DNA of 64,000 nucleotides from Aliiglaciecola lipolytica (GTDB taxonomy: Bacteria; Pseudomonadota; Gammaproteobacteria; Enterobacterales; Alteromonadaceae), in assembly GCF_018860635.1 (NCBI RefSeq), contig NZ_JAHKPT010000017.1, positions 1 to 64,000 on the forward strand. Reading direction: 5' to 3'. The notes below the pieces were generated by a model that saw only the letters and a list, made by a program, of their open reading frames with translations, did no database searches and was not told the DNA's origin. Below, in pieces: positions 18,019 through 26,183 of the stretch; positions within the stretch are counted from its first letter, which is position 1; each line of letters starts with the position of its first letter. Both the position numbers and the translations under genes were made by a program.

Positions 18019-18426
18019 ATGAACAAAGTTACTAAAAAGCGTTTGTTGATAGTGGTTGGTATCATTTTTCTATGGTGGTTCTTTTTCTTTGATTTGCGGG
18101 TGTATCAATTAAATAATGTGTTGGCAGACAATAGCGAAATTGATAATTATCCATATCCCTTTAGTGTCGTCTCTTTTGATGCTGGGGTAGCTACCATATC
18201 TAGTCCACGTTCGGGGAAAGTATCAGCAGTAACCGTTTTAAAACAGCTGTTTCCTGAGCTTCGCAATGAAAGCGAAAGCTCCTTAAAAATGGTGGAAGCA
18301 CAACAGATACTAGCCGCTACTCAGTCGAAAGTTGCCGAATTAATAAAGCAACAAGAGGACGTTAAACGCGTCACTTGGGAGTTAGATGAATATTGGTTGA
18401 GTAGTCACGGAATTGAAGTCTTTTAA
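18019..18426 (+). CDS. Membrane-anchored protein, unknown
   Basis: A 135-residue protein with one N-terminal membrane helix (RLLIVVGIIFLWWFFFF) and a periplasmic part containing SPRSGKVSAVTVLKQLFPEL and a C-terminal coiled segment ending WELDEYWLSSHGIEVF. TAGGAA precedes the ATG. The family was not recognised. A perfect small hairpin follows at 18443. Confidence 0.55.
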   Translation: MNKVTKKRLLIVVGIIFLWWFFFFDLRVYQLNNVLADNSEIDNYPYPFSVVSFDAGVATISSPRSGKVSAVTVLKQLFPELRNESESSLKMVEAQQILAATQSKVAELIKQQEDVKRVTWELDEYWLSSHGIEVF

Positions 18427-18442
18427 AGCATGGAATCAAACC

Positions 18443-18460
18443 TAGTTGTGGCGACAACTA
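18443..18460. other. Perfect 7-bp inverted repeat
   Basis: TAGTTGT-GGCG-ACAACTA lies between the stop of the preceding gene and the start of the pentapeptide gene, without a U-tract. It could be a weak terminator, a leader hairpin or an operator for the pentapeptide protein. Confidence 0.45.
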
Positions 18461-18467
18461 ACGGTAA

Positions 18468-19106
18468 ATGAGACGGCAAGTCTTACATATTAAGGAGCTC
18501 AAAGGGTTGTTAAATTTTGCAGAAAAAAATGAATATTGGTCTGATAAATTTAAAGATTTAGATTTATCAGATGAAGAAATATGCTCGAAAGAGTTTGAAG
18601 GCTGTACCTTTGACCGTTGTAACTTCAGCAACACGGCTTTTGTTAGGTGCGTTTTTACAGATTGTGAGTTTACTGATTGTAATTTAAGTAATAGCAAAAT
18701 TGAATACAGTCAATTTTCAGATGTTTGTTTTCGAGATTCAAAATTAATCGGTATTGATTGGACTAAAGCGGCTTGGTCAGAGTTAATATATAACTCGCCA
18801 ATTAAGTTCTACAAATCGATTCTTAACGATAGTTCGTTTTACGGACTCTGTTTACAAGATTTAGTGCTGCAGGAGTGCAAGGCGCTTAACGTCGACTTTC
18901 GAGAAGGTGATCTTAGTCATTCAAACTTTACCTATACCGAACTGCAAGGCAGCTTTTTTGATAATACAAACTTGTCGGGTGTAGATTTTTCAGAAGCCAC
19001 TGACTACAACATTGATATTTATCGTAACAAACTCAAAAACGCCAAATTTAGTCGCTTTGAGGCGGTTAGATTACTTGAAAGCCTTGATATTCAACTCGTT
19101 GATTGA
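18468..19106 (+). CDS. McbG/Qnr-like pentapeptide repeat protein
   Basis: A 212-residue protein with pentapeptide repeats (A/C/S-x-F/L-x-x) through most of its length, for example FEGCTFDRCNFSNTAFVRCV, DCEFTDCNLSNSK and LSHSNFTYTELQG. Its length and its C-terminus, SEATDYNIDIYRNKLKNAKF followed by RFEAVRLLESLDIQLV, resemble those of McbG and Qnr proteins, which end in a helical dimerisation segment after the beta helix. Those proteins mimic DNA and protect gyrase from toxins or quinolones. Whether this one does is inference; many chromosomal relatives have unknown roles. The ribosome site before ATG 18468 is weak. Confidence 0.8.
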   Translation: MRRQVLHIKELKGLLNFAEKNEYWSDKFKDLDLSDEEICSKEFEGCTFDRCNFSNTAFVRCVFTDCEFTDCNLSNSKIEYSQFSDVCFRDSKLIGIDWTKAAWSELIYNSPIKFYKSILNDSSFYGLCLQDLVLQECKALNVDFREGDLSHSNFTYTELQGSFFDNTNLSGVDFSEATDYNIDIYRNKLKNAKFSRFEAVRLLESLDIQLVD

Positions 19107-19182
19107 ATAAACGTTTTCAAAATAGATTACATTAGATTTTGTTGTACATTTGCACTTTAGTTAGGCGTAAATTAGGAGCGCT

Positions 19183-20019
19183 ATGAAGATTACGAATTTT
19201 TTCATTTTGGTTTTATGTTTGGTTGGTAGCCATAATCTACTTGCCGAGACTAAACTTGAAATAATTGCTAAAAGTAAGTTTACGATTGGTGACACTATCG
19301 AGTTTCATTCCCTTGTTTTAGATGAAAATCGAATCCTTAACATTTATCTTCCTAGCAGCTATGACGCGGCTATTGATAAACATTATCCGGTGATTTATCT
19401 GCTTGATGGATCTGCCTCTGAAGATTTTATTCATTTAGCCGGTTTAGTCCAATTTGGCTCATTTTCTTGGATAAATCAGCTCCCAGAAAGCATTGTTGTA
19501 GGTATTGAAAATGTTGATAGAAAGCGCGATTTTACCTACCCCTCTAATAACCTTTTAGATCAAAAAGACTTTCCAACAAGTGGAGGCTCTGAACAATTTA
19601 TTCAGTTTATCGGTACAGAAATCCAACCATTGATTGCGAAAAATTATCGAGCAAATGCCAGTAAAACCATTATTGGTCAATCATTAGGAGGATTGCTGGC
19701 CACTGAAATTTTGTTCAAAAAGCCTAATCTATTTGATAACTATATTATTATCAGCCCGAGTTTATGGTGGGATGATGAGTCACTATTAAAATTCACAGCA
19801 TTAACCTCAAGTTCGCCTAAATCCATTTATATAGGCGTAGGGAAAGAGGGTGAAATAATGGAGCGAGTAGCAAAAGCGCTATTTGAAAAAGTTATAGCAA
19901 ATAAACCTTCGCACGATGCCGTTTTTTTTAATTATTTTGAGCAACTAAGTCATGGCGACACTTTGCATTTAGCAGTTTATGACGCATTTGATAAGATATT
20001 TAGAAGCAAAAAAGAGTAA
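19183..20019 (+). CDS. Exported esterase, IroE/Fes-like (esterase D family)
   Basis: A 278-residue protein with a signal peptide (residues 1-21, ending LLAE). The alpha/beta hydrolase of the putative esterase family is recognised by LNIYLPSSYD, YPVIYLLDGSAS, and the nucleophile elbow GQSLGGLLA. The motif YIIISPSLWWDDESLL is characteristic of IroE-type siderophore esterases and relatives; the catalytic His is expected in QLSHGDTLH. No siderophore genes lie nearby, so a ferric-siderophore substrate is only suggested. TAGGAG precedes the ATG. Confidence 0.8.
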   Translation: MKITNFFILVLCLVGSHNLLAETKLEIIAKSKFTIGDTIEFHSLVLDENRILNIYLPSSYDAAIDKHYPVIYLLDGSASEDFIHLAGLVQFGSFSWINQLPESIVVGIENVDRKRDFTYPSNNLLDQKDFPTSGGSEQFIQFIGTEIQPLIAKNYRANASKTIIGQSLGGLLATEILFKKPNLFDNYIIISPSLWWDDESLLKFTALTSSSPKSIYIGVGKEGEIMERVAKALFEKVIANKPSHDAVFFNYFEQLSHGDTLHLAVYDAFDKIFRSKKE

Positions 20020-20084
20020 GCATAGTTGTTTAATCAGCAGGTCAGAAATCCAAATTTTGGCTTAAATTACGTTGAGAATTCCCG

Positions 20085-21020
20085 ATGAAAAAGAAAATTA
20101 TCGCAGCTTTACAGATTGGCTCTTCCTCCCAAGGAACGGCGCAAACGTTACAGCTGATCTTAGGTTATAAAGAGCGTATTTTAGATTCCAAATGTGATTT
20201 GTTAGTGATGCCAGAAGCGCTTTTGGGTGGCTACCCCAAGGGAGCTGACTTTGGCACTAAAGTGGGATATCGAACGGAGCAAGGGCGTGAAGACTTTTTA
20301 CATTACTGGCAGCAAGCAATTGATATTGATGGTCCGGAAGTGCAAGAGTTGGTTGAACTGGCAAAAAGTTGTAATACGTCAATCGTGATAGGGATTATCG
20401 AGCGCGGTGGTTCAACTCTTTATTGCACGGCGTTATTCATTACCGAAAAAGGTGAAATTAGTAAGCATCGTAAATTGATGCCCACCGCCAGTGAACGGTT
20501 AATCTGGGGGCAAGGTGATGGTTCGACATTACCCGTGTTAGAGGTATCTGCAGGGCGTATTGGTGCGGCCATATGCTGGGAGAATTACATGCCGTTGTTA
20601 CGCTCAGCAATGTATGCCAAAGGTATTGAAATTTGGTGTGCACCAACGGTTGACGATCGCGATATATGGCAGGCAAGCATGCAACACATCGCTTATGAAG
20701 GACGCTGCTTTTTAGTCAGTGCTTGTCAATATCAATCCTCACCGACTGCAGAAAACAGCCTAGATCCATCTTGGCCAAAGGATAAACCTCTAATTAGAGG
20801 CGGTAGCGTGATTATTTCACCTATGGGTGAGATACTAGCGGGCCCTTTATACAATGAAGAGGGATTAATATGTGCTGAGATTGATTTAGACGAGATTGTT
20901 AAAGCTCGATATGATTTAGATCCCGCTGGGCACTATTCCCGTCCAGATATCTTTCAACTAACCGTTAACGAGCAAGCTCGCCCAGCGGCAACAATTGTGA
21001 AGACTGAAAATAACAATTAG
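20085..21020 (+). CDS. Nitrilase (carbon-nitrogen hydrolase)
   Basis: A 311-residue nitrilase-superfamily enzyme. The catalytic triad is visible: Glu44 in MPEALLGGYPKG, Lys130 in KHRKLMPT, and Cys164 in ICWENYMPLLR. The ICWEN and HRKLMPT forms, and the length of over 300 residues, match branch 1 true nitrilases, which convert nitriles to carboxylic acids plus ammonia, rather than omega-amidases. It is followed 94 bases downstream by a class I aminotransferase, a pairing that suggests a shared pathway. The ribosome site is weak. Confidence 0.9.
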   Translation: MKKKIIAALQIGSSSQGTAQTLQLILGYKERILDSKCDLLVMPEALLGGYPKGADFGTKVGYRTEQGREDFLHYWQQAIDIDGPEVQELVELAKSCNTSIVIGIIERGGSTLYCTALFITEKGEISKHRKLMPTASERLIWGQGDGSTLPVLEVSAGRIGAAICWENYMPLLRSAMYAKGIEIWCAPTVDDRDIWQASMQHIAYEGRCFLVSACQYQSSPTAENSLDPSWPKDKPLIRGGSVIISPMGEILAGPLYNEEGLICAEIDLDEIVKARYDLDPAGHYSRPDIFQLTVNEQARPAATIVKTENNN

Positions 21021-21114
21021 TGATGTTTTGCTTGGCTAAAAATGGCAAAATAATAGACCTTCATCTTTGCTTCAATTGGCAAATTATTTTCATCAATAAG
21101 TCGAGTTTTATCAA

Positions 21115-22290
21115 TTGCAATATTCACAACGTGCGCAAGCCATTTCCCCTTTCTTCGCTATGGCTTTTGGCGCTAAAGCTGCCGAGTTAGAAGCCCAAGG
21201 CCATCATATCGTTAAGTTAAACATTGGGGAGCCAGATTTTGGTGCGCCACCTGATGTATTACGCTCCATGCAAACTTTAGCAACCACTGCTCCACTGCCT
21301 TATACCTCAGCTTTAGGTTTGCCTGAATTGCGCGCGGCCATAGCGGGTTTTTATAAGACCGCCCACAATGTTGATTTAAATCCTAATCGTGTTGTGGTTA
21401 CTGCAGGAGCTTCTGCGGCCTTGTTACTGTTATCTGCGGCATTTGTTGATCCCGGTGATAACGTCATTATGGGTGACCCCTGCTATCCCTGTAATCGTCA
21501 GTTTATCAAGAGCTTTGGCGGCAGTGTGCAACTGGTGCCAACTCAAGCACAGTCGCGTTTTCAATTGAACATGGCGTTACTTGAAAAGCATTGGCAAGCG
21601 GGCACTCGTGGTTTAATGCTCGCTACGCCGTCTAATCCTACAGGTACGGCTGTCGCGCCTGATGAACTGGCGGCAATGTGTGAATTTGCGAAAAGCCGTG
21701 GAGCGTGGCGCATTATTGATGAAATCTATCTAAATTTGCATCATGGAAACGTTGGCACACAACCTGTCACGGCTCTGTCATTTGATGATGAGGCGTTAGT
21801 CATCAACAGTTTTTCGAAGTATTTCGGTATGACAGGTTGGCGATTAGGCTGGTGCGTGGTGCCTGAACGTGCGATACCAGTGATGGAGCGTATGGCGCAA
21901 AACTATTATATCTGTCCATCGACTTTAGCGCAAAAAGCAGCGCTAGCCTGTTTTACTCCAGCGTCTATTGCGGTCTGTGAGTCACGTCGAGAAACGCTTA
22001 AATCCCGCAAAGAATTGGTGCTGGCGGGGTTGAAAAAATGTAATTTGCAGGTGCCCGTTCAGCCTGACGGTGCTTTTTATGTTTATATTGATGTCAGCCG
22101 CACCGGGTTCACCGCGATGGATTTTTGTGAACGTGTATTGCAAGATGCGCACGTGGCGTTAACGCCAGGCAATGATTTTGGTGAGTATCAAGGGGATCAT
22201 TTTGTGCGCCTATCATTTGCTTCTGCTGAATCAGAGTTAGAGGAAGGCTTGCAAAGGCTCGCAGGCTTTATGAAAAAACTGATGGTTTGA
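21115..22290 (+). CDS. Class I/II pyridoxal-phosphate aminotransferase
   Basis: A 391-residue aspartate-aminotransferase-fold enzyme. The start is TTG 21115. Motifs are LNIGEPDFGAPPDVL, TAGASAALLL, ATPSNPTGT, Asp202 in IIDEIY (binds the PLP nitrogen), and the Schiff-base Lys235 in NSFSKYFGMTGWRLGW. The C-terminal FVRLSFA supplies the carboxylate-binding Arg. Substrate specificity cannot be told; relatives use aromatic, branched or keto-glutarate-linked substrates. It lies just after the nitrilase gene in the same direction. Confidence 0.9.
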   Translation: MQYSQRAQAISPFFAMAFGAKAAELEAQGHHIVKLNIGEPDFGAPPDVLRSMQTLATTAPLPYTSALGLPELRAAIAGFYKTAHNVDLNPNRVVVTAGASAALLLLSAAFVDPGDNVIMGDPCYPCNRQFIKSFGGSVQLVPTQAQSRFQLNMALLEKHWQAGTRGLMLATPSNPTGTAVAPDELAAMCEFAKSRGAWRIIDEIYLNLHHGNVGTQPVTALSFDDEALVINSFSKYFGMTGWRLGWCVVPERAIPVMERMAQNYYICPSTLAQKAALACFTPASIAVCESRRETLKSRKELVLAGLKKCNLQVPVQPDGAFYVYIDVSRTGFTAMDFCERVLQDAHVALTPGNDFGEYQGDHFVRLSFASAESELEEGLQRLAGFMKKLMV

Positions 22291-22435
22291 AACTAAGGGT
22301 CTCAACGGGCAATTATGAATTGCAGTTCAAGTGAAAAGTTTTTAATTGTTGAGTTTCTCGTTTTGTTGATTTTTTCGTTTAACAGGCTCTGAAGCCGCTG
22401 TTTTAGTTCGTAACATGGGTAAATAAAGGTCTTTT

Positions 22436-22849
22436 ATGAGTTTAAAAAATCGTGAGTACGGGGTAGGAAACAATTCTTACCTTATGGCGGGTGAATTACC
22501 TGGCATAACTAAACTGGTCGATGCGTTCTACGAGAATATGACTGTGCTCGGTGAAGCCCAAAAGATTAGAAATATGCACTCAAATGATTTAACGGAGTCT
22601 CGTAAAAAGTTGACTTATTTTTTATCCGGTTGGCTTGGTGGTCCTAAATTGTATGCCGAGCATTACGGGGCTATTAACATTCCTTTTGCACACAGACACT
22701 TGTCTGTTGGCGTTGAGGAAAGAGATGCTTGGCTTTTATGTATGCAAAAAGCCGTAGATGAACAACCTTATGAAGCCTCGTTTAAAGTGTATTTGATGGA
22801 GCAACTAAGGGTTCCAGCTGAACGAATTAGAGTGGTTTCTAAAGGTTAA
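22436..22849 (+). CDS. Group II truncated hemoglobin
   Basis: A 137-residue globin with the truncated-hemoglobin group II pattern: LVDAFYENM with the B10 Tyr, GWLGGPKLYAEHYG, and RHLSVGVEERDAWLLCM, where His88 is the proximal heme ligand. The F-helix and EF-loop features fit TrHbII proteins implicated in oxygen, NO or peroxide chemistry. AAAGG precedes the ATG. Located alone, downstream of the aminotransferase. Confidence 0.9.
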   Translation: MSLKNREYGVGNNSYLMAGELPGITKLVDAFYENMTVLGEAQKIRNMHSNDLTESRKKLTYFLSGWLGGPKLYAEHYGAINIPFAHRHLSVGVEERDAWLLCMQKAVDEQPYEASFKVYLMEQLRVPAERIRVVSKG

Positions 22850-22987
22850 CCATCCTTCGAAAAAAGCTATGGGGTAAATCTATCACTTTGACTTCTTAGC
22901 TATGATATCTATGCTCGCGATAGCTATATCCGTAGCTAAACATGCGATGTGTAAAGCAAAGTTAAAGCGCTATTCGGGGGAGTTACC

Positions 22988-23176
22988 CTATTTCCGCAGG
23001 CTTTCCTGTGATGCTTCAATGGTTAGAATTTTGCTATAAATCTCCTCAGCTTCGTAGGTCAGTTGAGAGTAACTTCGAATATCACCTTTTCGCTGGGCAT
23101 GCATGGCCTGCTCTAATTTTAAAGCATGTTCCTTTCTGAGTTTCTTGGTTGGGTCGCTCTTAAATATTGAAAACAT
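22988..23176 (-). CDS. DUF6435 small protein
   Basis: A 62-residue protein whose beginning, MFSIFKSDPTKKLRKEHALK, is the hallmark of the DUF6435 family of small gammaproteobacterial proteins. It is largely helical, with AMHAQRKGDIRSYSQLTYEAEEI. No membrane segment. AAGGAAC precedes the start on the minus strand. Function unknown. Confidence 0.8.
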   Translation of the reverse strand: MFSIFKSDPTKKLRKEHALKLEQAMHAQRKGDIRSYSQLTYEAEEIYSKILTIEASQESLRK

Positions 23177-23359
23177 AAACTAGTTCCTTTTTGTCTTGGA
23201 TTTTATACGTGAGAATATGCAAATAGTTCATAAATTAGAGTGTGAAAAATGGCTAAGTTCCGATAAATTGATGAAAAACAATATAACCTGAATTTACATT
23301 CGATTGATGATTATGCCGCTACAATAGTTAAACGGGCTGTAATTGCACAGGGTAATAGT

Positions 23360-23743
23360 TTGAATTTAATAAAATTGTTGGTCGTTTTCAGCGTCACATT
23401 GCTAGCAGCATGCACAACGGGGCAGCTTTCTTATGTGGACGCTAAAGGCAATCAAAAACTCGCTTGTGAGGTTGAATTTGTCGGTTTACCAAGTGTTGAT
23501 AAGTATGCGGTGGAGTACGCACTTAGTCTGTGTGCAAAGAATATTGTTAAAAACGGGCATAGCATAAGCGAAACACATCTTCTTGAGATAGATACTAGCA
23601 TTCCAGATCCACCATGTGGAGAAATCTGGACTCATGCATTCGCCAAACAAGAATATAAAAAAGCAGCGCTTTCTAAAAAACAGTACGGTTATTTAGTCGC
23701 GCATATTGATTTACGGTTAGCTGTTATCAATCAATGTCGTTAA
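23360..23743 (+). CDS. Small lipoprotein, unknown
   Basis: A 127-residue protein starting at TTG 23360 with AGGG upstream. The signal peptide MNLIKLLVVFSVTLLAAC has the lipobox LAAC. The mature part contains four Cys residues in spaced positions (…KLACEVEF, SLCAKN, PPCGEIW, NQCR), which may form two disulfides in the periplasm. The family was not recognised. A palindrome follows at 23798. Confidence 0.6.
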   Translation: MNLIKLLVVFSVTLLAACTTGQLSYVDAKGNQKLACEVEFVGLPSVDKYAVEYALSLCAKNIVKNGHSISETHLLEIDTSIPDPPCGEIWTHAFAKQEYKKAALSKKQYGYLVAHIDLRLAVINQCR

Positions 23744-23797
23744 GCCATTATTTTAAGGGTTCACACTCGAGTCTCTCAGGATTTTTGTAATTACAGT

Positions 23798-23815
23798 GCC
23801 ACTAAATTTAGTGGC
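23798..23815. other. 18-bp perfect palindrome
   Basis: GCCACTAAATTTAGTGGC lies between the lipoprotein gene and the next gene. It can form a hairpin, or act as an operator for the gene at 23867. No strong U-tract follows. Confidence 0.5.
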
Positions 23816-23866
23816 TTACTTTGCTGCTGTATTTTCGATTAGTTGCAGCGTTATAAAGGATTTAGC

Positions 23867-24148
23867 ATGAATGTAGATAAAGCGAAAAAGCGCATTGCGA
23901 AACAGGTAAAAAAGGGGTTTAAAGGTTATCCAACAATTACCTTGGAATATTTTGGTCAAAGTACCGATAAAGCTACCGAAGTTGCCGTTCAATTTTTATT
24001 AGAAGAGGGTGCAGAGGTGCAAGAAGAGCGCTTTTCAAGCAAAACCGATGCGAGGGTTGATGAGGTTATTCAATCCGCATTAGTCAAAATCATCGAACGC
24101 GCTAATGCCAACTCTGTTATGGAAATTGAAACGGTTTCCATTCTTTGA
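23867..24148 (+). CDS. Conserved small cytoplasmic protein, unknown
   Basis: A 93-residue protein. ATG 23867 has AAAGGA upstream and is preferred over a TTG at 23843. The sequence MNVDKAKKRIAKQVKKGFKG continues YPTITLEYFG and has a Lys-rich N-terminus, with an alternating alpha/beta pattern (DKATEVAVQFLLEEGAEVQEE). The family was not recognised. Confidence 0.6.
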   Translation: MNVDKAKKRIAKQVKKGFKGYPTITLEYFGQSTDKATEVAVQFLLEEGAEVQEERFSSKTDARVDEVIQSALVKIIERANANSVMEIETVSIL

Positions 24149-24517
24149 ATTTAATATTAAATGTATGAGTGCAGTGTCAGTAACTAAATAGTTAAAAGTG
24201 GCTATAAACAGACAAGGTGATTGTACAGAGCTTTTGCGCTATTCCTCTACCCCCGCTTTAGTACTTCGTTGGGTTTGTGGCTAGCTAATATTTAAAACGC
24301 AGAAACGTAGAATATTCTATAGAATTTGGTATCTTATGGTCAGTTATATACATCGCTATTTTTGCCATTCGACCTGCATATCATTATCGTTAAAACATAA
24401 TTTGTGCTTTGTATAATGACATATCTGACAATAGTAAAACAGTTAACCAAAAGACTTTAACAATTAATCCAATGGGGCTCTGCCGCCCCCCGAAATACTC
24501 AATACAAGGAGAGTGAT
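24149..24517. other. Intergenic with a GC-rich hairpin
   Basis: No gene seen. A hairpin GGGGC-TCTGCC-GCCCC (24474-24489) lies just before the AAGGAGAG ribosome site of the next gene and may be part of its leader. Confidence 0.5.
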
Positions 24518-24880
24518 ATGAATGATAATAAAGAAGAATATTGGGGAATGCCGTTAAACACTTACTGTATGTTAATTCATTTAAGTCAGTTAACTAGTAT
24601 TATCATACCAGGCTTGGGTTTTATCTTACCCATCGTCATGTGGGCTACCAATAAAGATAAAAATGAACTTATTGACGTACATGGAAAGATAACCGTTAAT
24701 TGGCTGATTAGTGTTTTTATTTATTCGATAGTGTGCGCTATTTTAGTGTTTGTATTTATCGGTGTTTTAGGGCTTATTGTGTTGGCCGTACTTAATTTAG
24801 TGTTTGCCATTATTGCTGCAATCAAAGCCAATAATGGAGAGGTTTGGGTGTACCCTCTTAGTATCAAATTTATTAAATAA
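24518..24880 (+). CDS. DUF4870 membrane protein
   Basis: A 120-residue protein of the DUF4870 (Tic20-like) family with three to four hydrophobic helices. Characteristic segments are CMLIHLSQLTSIIIPGLGFI followed by LPIVMWATNKDKNELIDVHG, and WLISVFIYSIVCAILVFVFI. AAGGAGAG precedes the ATG. The role of the family is unknown. A hairpin follows at 24894. Confidence 0.85.
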   Translation: MNDNKEEYWGMPLNTYCMLIHLSQLTSIIIPGLGFILPIVMWATNKDKNELIDVHGKITVNWLISVFIYSIVCAILVFVFIGVLGLIVLAVLNLVFAIIAAIKANNGEVWVYPLSIKFIK

Positions 24881-24893
24881 GCGGATCGCGCAG

Positions 24894-24936
24894 GCCACAG
24901 AAAAGACTTAGAGAGCTTCTCTATTCTGTCTGTGGC
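24894..24936 (+). terminator. Possible terminator hairpin
   Basis: GCCACAGA (24894-24901) pairs with TCTGTGGC (24929-24936). An inner AGAGAGCTTCTCT can extend the structure. There is no clear U-tract, so function as a terminator is uncertain. Confidence 0.5.
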
Positions 24937-25056
24937 TATATCGTCATTACAGCTGATGTCTTTGAGTTTTTAGCGCTAATAACCTAACTAAAATATTATC
25001 CCTACTCAAAAGTTAAAGTTGAGAATTTATCGCATACCGCAAGGAGGTTGTATCCC

Positions 25057-25434
25057 ATGGTAAATATTAATCCGATAGCCAATCGTGCTTTTACCCAAAG
25101 ACATGGAGTTACTCTTAGGGGCGTCATTGTTGGTTTTATCACGCTGCAGCTGAGTGTATTAGCTGGATGTACTACAACGACGAATCAGAATATATCAACG
25201 CCTGACTATGACGTGGCCTTCAGTTGTGTCAACGGTGAGAACTTACGAGTGCGTTTTTACACTGAGCAAGAAGTGGCAGTGTTGTTGCGAAATTCAGATG
25301 AAATTAAGTTGTTTCAGCAAAAAAGTGGTTCGGGATTCATTTACAGCAATGGCCCTAATACTATTCGTGGAAAAGGCGATAATCTGACTGTTGAAATTGG
25401 TAGGATGATGCCCATTGAGTGCGTCAAACAGTAG
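25057..25434 (+). CDS. MliC-family lipoprotein (C-type lysozyme inhibitor)
   Basis: About 126 residues, from ATG 25057 with AAGGAGG at 25041-25047. The signal is long (about 37 residues) and ends LAGC, giving a lipoprotein. The mature domain DVAFSCVNGENLRVRFYT, with the second Cys in MPIECVK, matches the MliC/PliC fold that inhibits C-type lysozymes in the periplasm. The central SGSGFIYSNGPNTIRGKGDN loop corresponds to the lysozyme-inserting region. Confidence 0.8.
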   Translation: MVNINPIANRAFTQRHGVTLRGVIVGFITLQLSVLAGCTTTTNQNISTPDYDVAFSCVNGENLRVRFYTEQEVAVLLRNSDEIKLFQQKSGSGFIYSNGPNTIRGKGDNLTVEIGRMMPIECVKQ

Positions 25435-25610
25435 ACTGTTTTTTAGGCATTAGCACAGCAATCATTAACCTAAATTGAATGATTTTTCTTTATACAGCAA
25501 ATAGTTAATCTTGCTCTACTTGAATTAAAACCGCACGAAACCCATATTAACTTAAACCCTGCACTTTCAATGTTTGAAGGTAATAATGTAGGTTTTCATT
25601 GAGGTTTAAG

Positions 25611-26057
25611 ATGACAGATTCAGTTATTCAAATTGTGTGTTCACATTGTAATGCGAAAAACCGCCTTCCCAAAGCCAAGCTTGATGATAAACCTCTATGT
25701 GGGAAGTGCAAAAAACCGGTGCTTTCTAACCATCCTGTTATCGCTACCGACCAGAATTTTAACCGTTTTATTACCGATAACGGTTTACCCGTAGTGGTTG
25801 ATTTCTGGGCATCATGGTGTGGCCCATGCAAACAATTTGCACCCACTTTTGAACAAGTGGCGAGTGAAATGTCTACTCAAGCCTGTTTTCTAAAATTAGA
25901 TACAGAGCATAATCAGCACACGGCTGGTGGCTATCAAATTCGTTCTATTCCAACGTTAATGATATTCCATCATGGCAAGGAGGTTGCGCGTTTGTCAGGG
26001 GCGTTACCAAAACCTCAATTTAAACAGTGGTTAGCGCAAAACTTACCCGCAGTGTAA
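25611..26057 (+). CDS. trxC: Thioredoxin 2
   Basis: A 148-residue TrxC. The N-terminal zinc-binding module has Cys10, Cys13, Cys30 and Cys33 (CSHC…CGKC), followed by a thioredoxin fold with the active site WCGPC at Cys70 and Cys73, and cis-Pro in RSIPTLMIF. It acts as a cytoplasmic disulfide reductase, often induced by oxidative stress. ATG 25611 is used with GAGG upstream. A strong terminator follows directly. Confidence 0.95.
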   Translation: MTDSVIQIVCSHCNAKNRLPKAKLDDKPLCGKCKKPVLSNHPVIATDQNFNRFITDNGLPVVVDFWASWCGPCKQFAPTFEQVASEMSTQACFLKLDTEHNQHTAGGYQIRSIPTLMIFHHGKEVARLSGALPKPQFKQWLAQNLPAV

Positions 26058-26089
26058 CAATGGAAACGTTAATTTCCATTGTTCATTTT
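26056..26089 (+). terminator. Terminator after trxC
   Basis: Perfect 11-bp stem AACAATGGAAA / TTTCCATTGTT (26056-26066 and 26073-26083) with a 6-nt loop, followed by CATTTT. It overlaps the trxC stop codon. Confidence 0.8.
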
Positions 26090-26183
26090 CCATAGGCGAT
26101 TGCCAGAGGCTACGCCAAACCAATTCTCAGCTGCAATGTTTACCTTAATAACCTAACTTTGCAGCTTTGTTATGGCTGATGGT

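Noticed and set aside
3461-25600. Integron-like cassette array
   Set aside because: The stretch of mostly plus-strand, small single genes resembles a cassette array. However, no intI-like gene was seen, only one GTTAGGC-like core (about 19160) was found, and no paired RYYYAAC/GTTRRRY structures were seen at the other junctions. Single-gene transcription with own ribosome sites explains the layout.
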